A DNA stretch of 34,281 nt, from contig CAYOKT010000028.1 in the NCBI GenBank assembly GCA_964404605.1, positions 1 through 34,281 on the forward strand, read 5' to 3'. A program made the position numbers and the translations under genes. Below, piece by piece: positions 6,001 to 13,325 of this stretch; the first letter of the stretch is position 1, and every line of letters starts with the position of its first letter. Under the pieces are notes generated by a model. It saw only the letters and a program-made list of their open reading frames with translations, was not told the origin of the DNA and made no database searches. The DNA is from CAYOKT01 sp964404605 (GTDB taxonomy: Bacteria > Electryoneota > Electryoneia > Electryoneales > Electryoneaceae).

Positions 6001-8085
6001 ATGAGACACCATGATTCCGCCCGCAGGAACCCGCCCGCACGCTGTTTCACCCTTCTCCTTCTCCTGCTTCTGCCGGGCCTGGCGAACGGTTACACGACCC
6101 CCGGAACCGGGGTGGTCTGGAACGGGGACAGCCTCGTCGTCCACTCCGGCGGGGCGGTCACCTGGAACGAGACCGAACAGCGTTACGAGTTGAGCGAGGA
6201 GCTGGAGATCGCAGCCGGCGACAGCGTTACCATCGGCCGCTCGATCTACAGCTTCCACAACGACGACCCGGACCTGCGGGTCAACGGCGCCCTGCTCCTG
6301 TTTCCCGACAGCGCCATTCCCGAGGACTCCCTCTATGTGACCGGCGATACGGACGACGGGCCGGGCGGACTGCGCGTGGAGGACTCCGGAAGGGCCTACC
6401 TCTACCATGTCGTGATGATCGGCGGCGGCGCGGCGGTGGACCGGTCCGGCGCCCGCACCGTGGGAGGGTGGCTCTCCCTCGAGGGCTGCCGCCTGACCGA
6501 CTGGGGGCACCACGCGGTGAGTTTCACCGGGGGCAGCGGCGAAGTGCTCTACTCGCAGTTCCACGACAACCACGACACCGTGATCAATATCACCCTCGGG
6601 GCGAACGTGACGGTGCGCGGCTGCACGCTGGAGAACAACAACCTCGCCAACCCCGGCAGCGCCCGCAACCCGATCAGCATCGGCGCGCAGGGAAACAACG
6701 AGGTGCTCGTCGAGGACTGCCTCATCACCGGCCAGCCGGGGAACCGTCACGGCGGCATCTCGGTGAGCAGCTTCTTCGGCGATTCGATGCACGCCACCAT
6801 CCGGCGCTGCACGGTCCAGGGCGCCGCCTTCGGGATCGTCGTCTACGGCACCGGGGCCACGGCGACGATCACCGACTGCCTGCTCCAGGGCAACACCGCG
6901 ATCGCCGACCCGATGACCAGCGGCTCCGGGATCACGGTGCAGCAGAGCGCGGTGGTCCTCGCCGCGCGAAACCGCATCCTCGAGAACCACTGGGGGGTGA
7001 CCACGCTGACCAACGGCCGCATCCACCTCGGGCGCGCGGACGCATCAGACCCGGACTCCATGGGGTACAACACGCTGCTGGATAACGGTAACGGCGGGGT
7101 GACCTACGCCCTCTACAACAACACCGCCCTGCCGCTTGAGGCCGAGAACAACTGGTGGGGGGCGGATAACATGACCGGGGTCGAGGAGGTCATCTTCCAC
7201 CAGGACGACGACCCCGGCCTTGGGCCGGTGGACTACCTGCCCTTCTGGGTGAATGACGGCTCGCCGGTGGTCCTCCACGCCGAGCCCGCGGACACGCTGA
7301 TCATCGCCGAGCCGGGCACGCCGGTCCGCTTCGAGGTCGATGCCTTCGACCCGGAGGATGACCCCCTCGCCTACGAGTGGTACGCCGGGGACGACCTGGT
7401 CTCCACCGCCGACACGGCGCTGGTCATCGCCGCGGAGGACACCCTGGGGGTGCTCGCCATCCTCTACGACCCCACGGACGACCCCGAGACCCGGCTGCAC
7501 TGGACGATCGTGCCTCCGCCGGTGAACCACCCGCCGATGATCACCGGCCGTGAGCCGGACCCGGATGACAACGAAGTTCTTGCGGGTCCCAGCGTTACCC
7601 TTCTATTCGTCATCCGAGCCGAGGACCCGGACGGCGATTCGCTGAGCTACGAGTTCCGCGCCCGCGGGGAGGTCATCTCCACCGGCGACAGCGCCTGGGT
7701 GCTGGTCGACTTCGAGCCGAGTTTCTTGGTTTCGGCCTGGGTCACCGATCCCGGCGGGCTCGAGGACAGCACCTCGTGGGTGGTCATCCCGATCTGGTCC
7801 GCGCCGGAGGGGGAGGCGTTGCCGCGCGCCTTCGACCTCGCGGCCTATCCCAACCCCTTCAACGCAGCGCTGCGGGTCCGGTTCAGCCTGCCGCAACCGG
7901 CCGATGCGCGGCTCGAGGTCTTCTCGCTGGAGGGGCGGCGGCTGGCCCTGCTCGCCGCGGGGAGGATGAGTCCCGGAGCGCACGAAATCACCTGGGAGGC
8001 GGGAGAGGCGGCCTCCGGGCTCTACTTCATCCGCCTGACGACGCCGGAGAGGTCGCTGCTCCGCAAGGTGGTCCTGTTGAAATAG
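6001..8085 (+). CDS. Secreted right-handed beta-helix protein with C-terminal sorting domain
   Basis: This is a 694-residue exported protein. A signal peptide covers residues 1-30 (Arg-rich start, Leu-rich core, cleavage near LANG-Y). Residues about 90-380 contain repeated rungs of a parallel beta-helix with regularly spaced CxL/CTV motifs and NxI turns, closed by NNWWG, a common end of such domains. Two Ig/cadherin-like domains follow, each carrying a DPxDDPLxYEW-type or DPDGDSLSYEF-type motif. The last 90 residues (YPNPFN, FSLPQPADARLEVFSLEGR, ASGLYFIRL) form the FlgD/T9SS type A-like C-terminal domain that directs surface attachment or secretion in FCB bacteria. It is probably on the cell surface and may bind or cleave a polysaccharide, but no catalytic site is visible. 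The start at 6001 has GAAGGGG just upstream; a longer frame from 5893 would disrupt the signal peptide. Confidence 0.88.
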   Translation: MRHHDSARRNPPARCFTLLLLLLLPGLANGYTTPGTGVVWNGDSLVVHSGGAVTWNETEQRYELSEELEIAAGDSVTIGRSIYSFHNDDPDLRVNGALLLFPDSAIPEDSLYVTGDTDDGPGGLRVEDSGRAYLYHVVMIGGGAAVDRSGARTVGGWLSLEGCRLTDWGHHAVSFTGGSGEVLYSQFHDNHDTVINITLGANVTVRGCTLENNNLANPGSARNPISIGAQGNNEVLVEDCLITGQPGNRHGGISVSSFFGDSMHATIRRCTVQGAAFGIVVYGTGATATITDCLLQGNTAIADPMTSGSGITVQQSAVVLAARNRILENHWGVTTLTNGRIHLGRADASDPDSMGYNTLLDNGNGGVTYALYNNTALPLEAENNWWGADNMTGVEEVIFHQDDDPGLGPVDYLPFWVNDGSPVVLHAEPADTLIIAEPGTPVRFEVDAFDPEDDPLAYEWYAGDDLVSTADTALVIAAEDTLGVLAILYDPTDDPETRLHWTIVPPPVNHPPMITGREPDPDDNEVLAGPSVTLLFVIRAEDPDGDSLSYEFRARGEVISTGDSAWVLVDFEPSFLVSAWVTDPGGLEDSTSWVVIPIWSAPEGEALPRAFDLAAYPNPFNAALRVRFSLPQPADARLEVFSLEGRRLALLAAGRMSPGAHEITWEAGEAASGLYFIRLTTPERSLLRKVVLLK

Positions 8086-8087
8086 CC

Positions 8088-8107
8088 CTCCCCGGCGTTT
8101 CGGGGAG
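8088..8107 (+). other. Hairpin after the beta-helix gene
   Basis: A six-pair stem (CTCCCC with GGGGAG, loop of eight bases) follows the stop codon within a few bases. It has no T-tract, so it is at best a weak terminator or a transcript-stabilising structure. A second perfect six-pair hairpin (8119-8124 with 8129-8134) follows and runs into the dispersed repeat. Confidence 0.35.
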
Positions 8108-8132
8108 CGGAACACGAACCGTTCGGATGAAC

Positions 8133-8158
8133 GGACCGGTTCACCCGAATCGATCCAC
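8133..8158 (+). repeat. Dispersed intergenic repeat, copy 1
   Basis: This 26-base stretch recurs at 13041-13066 with a single difference. It is itself an imperfect dyad: GGACCGGTTCA against the complement of the right arm, 9 of 11 positions in copy 2. It lies 13 bases before the start codon of the PIN-PhoH gene, so it would be in that gene's leader. Confidence 0.7.
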
Positions 8159-8171
8159 AGAGGACCGGAGA

Positions 8172-9770
8172 ATGAGTCCCGGCACCCCCCCCGGCGAAAC
8201 GAGAAAGAAGCGTCGATCCCCGGCCCGCAGCGCGAGGGAGACCACCGCGGAAGCGCTCAAGGCCGCCGAGCAGCGGGCCAAGCGGGATGGCGACGGGCGC
8301 CGTCGATCCGCCTCGAAAGCGGCGTCCCGCCCCAGACCGGCGACCGCCGCCGTCGACCCAAGCGAAGACGGAGGCGCGGCCGCCCCGGCCGCCGGGAAAC
8401 GCTTCTCCTTCGCCGGACGGCCCGCCGCCGCGGGCGGCGCGCGGAAATCGACGAAGATCTACGTACTCGACACCAACGTCCTGCTGCACGACCCCACGGC
8501 GCTCCGCCGCTTCGAGGAGCACGACCTCGCCCTGCCGATCACGGTGCTCGAGGAGCTGGACACCTTCAAGCGCGGCGCGGACCAGATCCACTTCCATGCG
8601 CGCCTGGTGGCGCGCAGCCTCGACAAGCTCTCCTCGAAGGGTCACCTGACCGACGAGGAGGGAGTGCCTCTCGGCAGCGGCCTCGGCCGCCTGCGGGTGG
8701 TGGTCGGCCCGAGGGCCCCGGAATCCCGCTCGATGCCCTTCTTCGGCGACAGCGCCGACCACCGCATCCTCGCCACGGCCTGCGAGCTGCGCGACCAGCA
8801 CCGCAATCGTGACGTGGTCTTCATCACGAAGGATGTCTCCCTGCGGCTGAAGGCCCGCAGCCTCGGGCTGATCGCCGAGGATTACGAGAGCGACAAGGTG
8901 CCGGACCTCGACCACCTCTACACCGGCCGGCACGAGTTGAACGACCTCGAGGGCGCCCTGATCGACCGGTTCTACCAGGAACCCTACCTCGTCCCCCTGG
9001 CGGAGCTGGGTCTCAAGGCGCCCCGCCCCAACGGCTACTTCATCCTCCGCGGCCAGGGCCGGAGCGCCCTCGCGCGCTATTCCGCCCGGGACGACGCCCT
9101 CGTGCGGGTGGAGAAGAAAACCGCCTACGGCATCTGGCCGCGAAACAGCGAGCAGACCTTCGCCCTCGATGCGCTGACCAACCCGGAGATCCAGCTTGTC
9201 ACCCTCTCGGGAAAGGCGGGAACGGGCAAGACCCTGCTCGCCCTCGCGGGGGCGCTGGAGGTGCGCCGGCACTACGAGCAGATCTACCTCGCCCGCCCGA
9301 TCATCCCCCTGTCCAACCGTGACATCGGGTACCTGCCCGGCGACATCGAGGAGAAGATCGACCCCTACATGCAGCCGCTGTGGGACAACCTCGGGGTCAT
9401 CCGCGCCCATCACCGCCAGACCGACCCGGCGCACGCGGCCATCCAGCAGATGCTCGAGACCCAGAAGCTGAAGATCAGCCCGCTGGCCTTCATCCGCGGG
9501 CGCAGCCTGAACCGCATCTTCTTCATCGTCGACGAGGCGCAGAACCTGACCGGGCACGAGGTGAAGACGATCATCACCCGCGCCGGGGAGGGCACCAAGG
9601 TCGTCTTCACCGGCGACCCGCAGCAGATCGACCAGCCCTACCTCGACGCCCGCTCCAACGGCCTGACACGGCTGATCGACAAGATGAAGGGGCAGGACCT
9701 GTACGCGCACATCACCCTGGAACGCGGCGAGCGGAGCGACCTCTCGGAACTGGCCTCGAACCTGTTGTAG
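8172..9770 (+). CDS. PIN domain-PhoH family ATPase (PhoH2 type)
   Basis: This 532-residue protein combines a PIN nuclease domain with a PhoH-type P-loop helicase/ATPase domain. PhoH2 proteins of this class are RNA helicase-nucleases. The first 90 residues are a disordered, Ala/Arg/Lys-rich extension not common in the family. The PIN domain starts with YVLDTNVLLHDP (Asp100 as first acidic residue), followed by ITVLEELDTFK and a later DHRILA and ITKD acidic set. The ATPase has Walker A SGKAGTGKT, the ARPIIPLSNRDIGYLPGD signature, Walker B IVDEAQN and the VFTGDPQQID motif. The start at 8172 has AGAGGA seven bases upstream; a much longer upstream frame runs through the preceding gene and was rejected. 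A second PhoH protein, of the YbeZ type without a PIN domain, is encoded at 22983-23942. Confidence 0.93.
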   Translation: MSPGTPPGETRKKRRSPARSARETTAEALKAAEQRAKRDGDGRRRSASKAASRPRPATAAVDPSEDGGAAAPAAGKRFSFAGRPAAAGGARKSTKIYVLDTNVLLHDPTALRRFEEHDLALPITVLEELDTFKRGADQIHFHARLVARSLDKLSSKGHLTDEEGVPLGSGLGRLRVVVGPRAPESRSMPFFGDSADHRILATACELRDQHRNRDVVFITKDVSLRLKARSLGLIAEDYESDKVPDLDHLYTGRHELNDLEGALIDRFYQEPYLVPLAELGLKAPRPNGYFILRGQGRSALARYSARDDALVRVEKKTAYGIWPRNSEQTFALDALTNPEIQLVTLSGKAGTGKTLLALAGALEVRRHYEQIYLARPIIPLSNRDIGYLPGDIEEKIDPYMQPLWDNLGVIRAHHRQTDPAHAAIQQMLETQKLKISPLAFIRGRSLNRIFFIVDEAQNLTGHEVKTIITRAGEGTKVVFTGDPQQIDQPYLDARSNGLTRLIDKMKGQDLYAHITLERGERSDLSELASNLL

Positions 9771-9808
9771 TGACGGATACGAGAGATGGAAACGGAAACA
9801 TCGCGTTT

Positions 9809-9916
9809 TGAGATTCTTCACTGCGTTCAGAATGACAAGTACGATCGCCATTCTGGTTTGATTCACAGTATGAGTGCGTTATCCTGGTGTCATCCTGAAT
9901 GAAATGAAGGACCTCA
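9809..9916. repeat. Inverted-repeat element of the TTC..TTCAGAATGACA type
   Basis: The 29-base arms 9809-9837 and 9888-9916 are inverted copies of each other, matching at 23 of 29 positions, with 50 bases between them. The arms carry the TTCAG(A/G)ATGACA core of a repeat family widespread in diverse bacterial genomes, known from the peptide VILNAVKNL in spurious translations. The element fills most of the gap between the PIN-PhoH gene and the next lipoprotein gene and has clearly lower GC than its surroundings. Confidence 0.8.
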
Positions 9917-9986
9917 GATCCAACCGTTCAGATACAGGGAAAATATGGCATTTATAAGCTCATCAAGAGTTGCCGGGAGGCGGCTG

Positions 9987-10619
9987 GTGACGGGAAACAG
10001 GACTGGCAAGGCGCTGAAATCCGGCGGGCGCGGCGGGAGGAGAACACCCGGGCGGGTTCCACCCGCTCTTGCCCTGCTGCTGGCCGCGCTCTGGCTCGCC
10101 GCCGGGCTCGCCGGTTGCAGCGAACAGTCGCCCACCCCGCCCCCGGGCACGGGCGGCGGGAACGGCGACGGCGACACCAGCACGGTGATCGACCCCGGTG
10201 TGACGGTGTGGGACGGCACCGACCCGGCGCGCTGGCGTGACACGGTCACCTTGCACGGCGACACCGTCGTCCTCGAGGGAACCGGCGACGTGAATTACAG
10301 CAGCCGGCCGATCGACACGCGCCACATCGCCTCCGCCAGCCTGCACTTCGACCTCGCCTTCGAGGGGGAGGCCGAAACCCGCGCGCTCTTCGTCGAGACC
10401 CTCGGTTGGGGGATGACAGCCTTCGGCTACGAGGACTGGACCAACCTGACCGGGGGAAACGGGAACTACACCATGCCCGGCGACGGGTATCTCCTGCAGG
10501 TGTACGACAACGCCTGGCGGATCAGCGGCAGCGAAATCGACTCCATTCGCGTCCGGGTGAGCGGGTTCAACGAAAACCTGGCCGTCTACCTGGTCCAGCC
10601 CCGCGTGATCACCGATTAG
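9987..10619 (+). CDS. Lipoprotein of unknown function
   Basis: This is a 210-residue protein if it starts at the GTG at 9987. That start has GGAGG six bases upstream and was preferred over the ATG at 9945, whose ribosome-binding site is weak. The signal peptide has a basic n-region (about residues 5-23), a Leu/Ala-rich core and the lipobox LAGC with Cys44. A Pro/Gly/Asp-rich tether (about 47-65) follows. The mature domain (about 75-210) contains beta-strand-like stretches rich in Asp, Thr and aromatic residues, such as SASLHFDLAF and DSIRVRVSGF, which suggests a beta-sandwich. No family is recognised. The protein should be membrane-anchored and exposed in the periplasm or on the surface. It converges on xerD, with 79 bases between the two stops. 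Confidence 0.7.
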   Translation: MTGNRTGKALKSGGRGGRRTPGRVPPALALLLAALWLAAGLAGCSEQSPTPPPGTGGGNGDGDTSTVIDPGVTVWDGTDPARWRDTVTLHGDTVVLEGTGDVNYSSRPIDTRHIASASLHFDLAFEGEAETRALFVETLGWGMTAFGYEDWTNLTGGNGNYTMPGDGYLLQVYDNAWRISGSEIDSIRVRVSGFNENLAVYLVQPRVITD

Positions 10620-10698
10620 AGGGCCGCCGCGCGGCAGTCCGCCGACGGACCCTGACCGCCCGTAAAACCAGCCGTTCTCTCCCGTCCGCCGTGACCGT

Positions 10699-11598
10699 TT
10701 ACCCCCGCGGGTGGAAACTGCGGTGGACCTCCCTCAGGAAATCCCGCTCGAGGTGGGTGTAGATCTGCGTGGTCGCGATGTCTGCGTGCCCGAGCATCTC
10801 CTGCACGGCGCGCAGGTCCGCCCCGGCGTTGACGAGATGGGTCGCGAACGTGTGGCGGAACACGTGCGGGGTGACCTCCACCCGCAGTTTCAGCGGCGCG
10901 GCGTAGGATTTCAACAACTGCCAGACGCGTTGCCGGGTCAACGGCCGGCCGCGCACGGAGAGGAACAGGCGCCCATCGTCCAGTCCGCGCCCGCCCGCAA
11001 GACCCGCGCGGATCCCCTCCCGCAGGTAACGGTCGCGGACCCAGTGGATCGCCGCAGCGCCCACCGGCACCAGGCGCTCCTTCGCCCCCTTCCCGAACAC
11101 GCGCAGCAGCGCCTGGTCCCAGAGGGCGTCCGGCAGGGTGAGGGCGACCAGCTCGCCGACGCGCAGCCCGCAGGCCCAGAGAAGCTCGAACATCGCCCGG
11201 TCACGCACCCCCAGGGGCGTCGAGGTGTCGGGCGCCTCCACGAGGCGGGCGGCATCCTCCACGCTCAGGTAGTCGGGGAGCTTTCGCGCCGGCCGGGGGG
11301 CGGAAAGCATCGCGGCGGGGTCGTTCGCCAGGAGACCCTCGCGGTGGAGAAAGCGATGGAAACCGCGAATCGCGCTCGCGGCGCGGGCCAGCGAGGACTC
11401 GGCCAGCCCGAGCTCCCGCAACCGCTTCAGGTGTTTCAGCACCTCCCCGCGGCCGACATCCGCGAGGGAACGCACCCCCGCTTCGCGAAGGTCCGCCAGG
11501 TAGCGCTCCAGGTCGCGGCGATAACCCTCCACCGTGTTCGCGCTGCGCGCTCTCTCCAGCCGCAGGTGGGCGAGGTACTCTTCGAGTTCCGCGTTCAT
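10699..11598 (-). CDS. xerD: Tyrosine recombinase XerD
   Basis: This 299-residue site-specific recombinase has the size of XerD. It acts with XerC at the chromosomal dif site to resolve chromosome dimers. The N-terminal SAM-like core-binding domain (1-90) is followed by the catalytic domain with the full set of active-site residues: Arg146 (CGLRVGEL), Lys170 (GKGAKERLVPVG), His245 and Arg248 (HVFRH), His271 (LGHAD) and Tyr280 (TTQIYTH). The wording of the motifs and the C-terminal HPRG favour XerD over XerC. The start at 11598 is preceded by GGGAGA; a longer open frame upstream overlaps the acyltransferase gene and was rejected. The acyltransferase gene ends 28 bases upstream on the same strand, so the two may be co-transcribed. 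Confidence 0.95.
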   Translation of the reverse strand: MNAELEEYLAHLRLERARSANTVEGYRRDLERYLADLREAGVRSLADVGRGEVLKHLKRLRELGLAESSLARAASAIRGFHRFLHREGLLANDPAAMLSAPRPARKLPDYLSVEDAARLVEAPDTSTPLGVRDRAMFELLWACGLRVGELVALTLPDALWDQALLRVFGKGAKERLVPVGAAAIHWVRDRYLREGIRAGLAGGRGLDDGRLFLSVRGRPLTRQRVWQLLKSYAAPLKLRVEVTPHVFRHTFATHLVNAGADLRAVQEMLGHADIATTQIYTHLERDFLREVHRSFHPRG

Positions 11599-11626
11599 TC
11601 TCCCACTCCGCCCGCCGCCGGCGCCG

Positions 11627-12379
11627 TCACCCGTCCGGCCCCCCGGCCCCGATACGCTCCCGCAGGTCGGCATCGAGAGCCCGCAGCGCCTCCCCGACCC
11701 GACGCGTCCAGCTCTCCATCTCTCCCTTCGCCAGGCGCCGGGGCACCTCGAGGGGCGGTCCGAAGCCGAACACGGCCCTTCGGAACGGGTGGGGAACCTG
11801 GTGGCTGTCCCAGGTCGGCAGGCGCCATGTGCGCTCGCCGACGCCGAGCATCGGGAGGATCGGCCGCCCGGAGAGCGCCGCGATGGCAACCACCCCCGGC
11901 TTGACGACGTGCGGCGGGCCTTCCGGCCCGTCGACCACCACGGCGAGGCTGCGCCCCCGCCGCAGGGAACGGACACAGGCGAGAGCGCCCCGCGCGGGAT
12001 GGTAGAGGTCGGAGGCGCGGATCAACCCGTAGCCCATGCCATGCAGCAGCCGCGCGATCAACTCCGCCTCCCACACCGGGCTGACGAGAGCGTCGAAGTC
12101 GAGCTTGCGCAGGACATAGATCGGGAGGGAGATCCGCCCGTGCCACACGGCGAAGATCACGGGGCCGGTCCTCCGCGCCGCGCGCAGGTGCTCGAGTCCG
12201 GCGAGTTCCAGCGACAGGGTCCGACCCCAGGCGCGTATCAGGGGCGGAACGACGGCGCCGACCAGCGGCGGCAGCCACCTCGCCCAGATACCCGCCGGCT
12301 GCTCCGGCACGAAAGCGCCGCCGAGACCCCGGGCCGGCTCCTCCCTCCGCTTTTCCCTGTCACCCTCTCCAGCGGACAT
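11627..12379 (-). CDS. DUF374 lysophospholipid/lipid A acyltransferase-like protein
   Basis: This 250-residue protein belongs to the DUF374 group of membrane-associated acyltransferases, which are related to lipid A and lysophospholipid acyltransferases. A hydrophobic segment near residues 33-50 should anchor it at the inner face of the cytoplasmic membrane. The motif VWHG with His80 corresponds to the catalytic HX4D-like region. The further motifs DGPEGPPHVVKPG, LSGRPILPM and a WDSHQVPHPF segment are characteristic of DUF374. In typical members the stretch before the second motif reads RGSSxRGG; here it is IRASDLYHPARG, a clear deviation. The likely role is attaching an acyl chain to a lipid A precursor or other envelope lipid, which would fit a didermic organism. 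The substrate is unknown. Confidence 0.85.
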   Translation of the reverse strand: MSAGEGDREKRREEPARGLGGAFVPEQPAGIWARWLPPLVGAVVPPLIRAWGRTLSLELAGLEHLRAARRTGPVIFAVWHGRISLPIYVLRKLDFDALVSPVWEAELIARLLHGMGYGLIRASDLYHPARGALACVRSLRRGRSLAVVVDGPEGPPHVVKPGVVAIAALSGRPILPMLGVGERTWRLPTWDSHQVPHPFRRAVFGFGPPLEVPRRLAKGEMESWTRRVGEALRALDADLRERIGAGGPDG

Positions 12380-12808
12380 GAGCGTTCCCGACCTCTCCTG
12401 CCTGTCACATCATCGACACCGACACCCCGGAAACTACGGAGAAAAATCCGCCCCTACCCTCCTCTTCACCCGGGTCACCGCTCGAGACGCGCGCCACCGC
12501 GAGCCGCGTGATTCCCCGTCATTGGATTACAATAATGTAAATAATAATGTGGAGTACTGCTGAGTTGTTCCGGTTTTCACCGTGTTTTTTTGCGGAAAGC
12601 CACTTCCAGCGGACTCCAACCCGTTTCACACCCGAGGTTGCGGACTGCACGCGAAGAGGGCGCGGTTCGCTTTTGAACACGTTTTGTCGAAGAGATTCCA
12701 AGGGGATCTCTCGCGTTTTGTTACTTGCCTTCCGGACTCTCTTAGATTATATTCGTTGCATCCATTATTCTTGCTTCACGAAGCCTATCATGAAAAAAGG
12801 AGGAAGAG
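12380..12808. other. Long intergenic region with an AT-rich island
   Basis: This 429-base gap separates divergently transcribed genes. Bases 12521-12600 are strikingly AT-rich for this genome and hold TTACA-ATAA-TGTAA (12527-12540), a TTGGAT-N17-TAATGT promoter-like pair (12522-12550), and a weak four-pair hairpin (12571-12582) followed by seven T (12585-12591). A six-pair hairpin AGAGAT/ATCTCT (12691-12711) followed by CGCGTTTTG comes next, then the clear promoter at 12725-12753 and a small hairpin GCTTC/GAAGC (12773-12784). A small RNA within 12557-12716 is possible but unproven. No coding sequence is supported here. Confidence 0.5.
12725..12753 (+). promoter_or_regulatory. Promoter of the small basic protein gene
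   Basis: The -35 element TTGCCT (12725-12730), a 17-base spacer and the -10 element TATATT (12748-12753) are preceded by C, giving CTTG-N20-TAnnTT. The predicted start is near 12760, leaving a leader of about 50 bases that contains a short hairpin and a very strong ribosome-binding site. Confidence 0.65.
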
Positions 12809-13039
12809 ATGGCGCACGTCAGCGATCGGAAGTATGCGGCGGATATGGGCCTCGATGTGTTTCAGGTCCGCAAGATGGTCAAGCGACTCGATATCGCCTT
12901 CTTCTCCAGCGGGAAGGGTGACAGCATGGTTTACATGTTCGATCCCGATGAATTGAACAACCGTCTGGCCGAGATGAAGAAGTCGAAGAAGGATCGCCGC
13001 CGTGGTCCGAGAAGGCGCAAGGCGGCGAAGAAGGAGTAG
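12809..13039 (+). CDS. Small basic protein with helix-turn-helix-like N-terminus
   Basis: This 76-residue protein is preceded by a near-perfect Shine-Dalgarno sequence (AGGAGGAAG) and by its own promoter, and is followed by a strong terminator, so it is a single-gene unit that is probably well expressed. Residues 1-55 look like a small winged helix or MerR/excisionase-type fold: RKYAADMGLDVFQVRKMVKR could form the helix-turn-helix, then a Gly/Ser turn and the strand VYMFDPDEL. The last 20 residues are almost entirely Lys, Arg, Gly and Pro, as in nucleoid-associated or RNA-binding tails. There is no signal peptide. I do not recognise a named family. A DNA-organising or RNA-binding role is inference from charge and shape only. 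Confidence 0.82.
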   Translation: MAHVSDRKYAADMGLDVFQVRKMVKRLDIAFFSSGKGDSMVYMFDPDELNNRLAEMKKSKKDRRRGPRRRKAAKKE

Positions 13040-13040
13040 T

Positions 13041-13066
13041 GGACCGGTTCACCTGAATCGATCCAC
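13041..13066 (+). repeat. Dispersed intergenic repeat, copy 2
   Basis: This is identical to the repeat at 8133-8158 except for one base (T for C at 13054). Here it starts two bases after the stop codon of the small basic protein gene, whereas copy 1 precedes a gene. It can fold into an imperfect hairpin and lies just before the terminator of this gene. Confidence 0.7.
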
Positions 13067-13095
13067 TGGATCACTCCCGACCGCAGGGAAATGCT

Positions 13096-13127
13096 CGCCG
13101 GGGCGGATCACCGCCCCGGCGTTTTTT
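13096..13127 (+). terminator. Rho-independent terminator of the small basic protein gene
   Basis: A perfect 11-pair stem (13096-13106 with 13111-13121, loop ATCA) is followed directly by six T (13122-13127). It lies 57 bases after the stop codon. Confidence 0.93.
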
Positions 13128-13283
13128 GCCCACCCGGATGATGCATCCCCGCTCTCCAGGGGGTAAATAGCCGCTCCCGCTCCTCCCCCTCCCCGTTTCT
13201 ATCCCTAATGTTATCAATGGAATACCTTTGCTCTTTCCGGCTGGCCCGGCGGCGGCGTCCACAAGAACCCACGCGGAGAAAAA

Positions 13284-13299
13284 AGGCACGGGAGTTGCA
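13284..13299 (+). promoter_or_regulatory. Sigma-54 promoter of flgB
   Basis: The sequence AGGCACGGGAGTTGCA matches the sigma-54 consensus TGGCACG-N4-TTGCA at all but the first base. The GG (-24) and GC (-12) doublets have the required ten bases between them. The start should fall near 13310, only about 16 bases before the ATG of flgB. A TAnnTTTG element (13223-13230) lies further upstream but has no matching -35 box. Confidence 0.85.
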
Positions 13300-13325
13300 C
13301 ATCGTTCCTGCGAAGGAGAACGCCC

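Noticed and set aside
8022..9866. A 614-codon minus-strand frame whose N-terminus contains VILNAVKNL
   Set aside because: It is antisense to the PIN-PhoH gene. The N-terminal peptide is the well-known translation artefact of the inverted repeat at 9809-9916.
11599..11976. N-terminal extension of XerD by 126 codons
   Set aside because: The extension lies within the DUF374 gene in another frame, and XerD proteins start near 11598, where a ribosome-binding site is present.
13223..13230. TAnnTTTG box upstream of flgB as a second promoter
   Set aside because: No CTTG or other TTG element lies 20-21 bases upstream, and the sigma-54 promoter closer to the gene explains expression.
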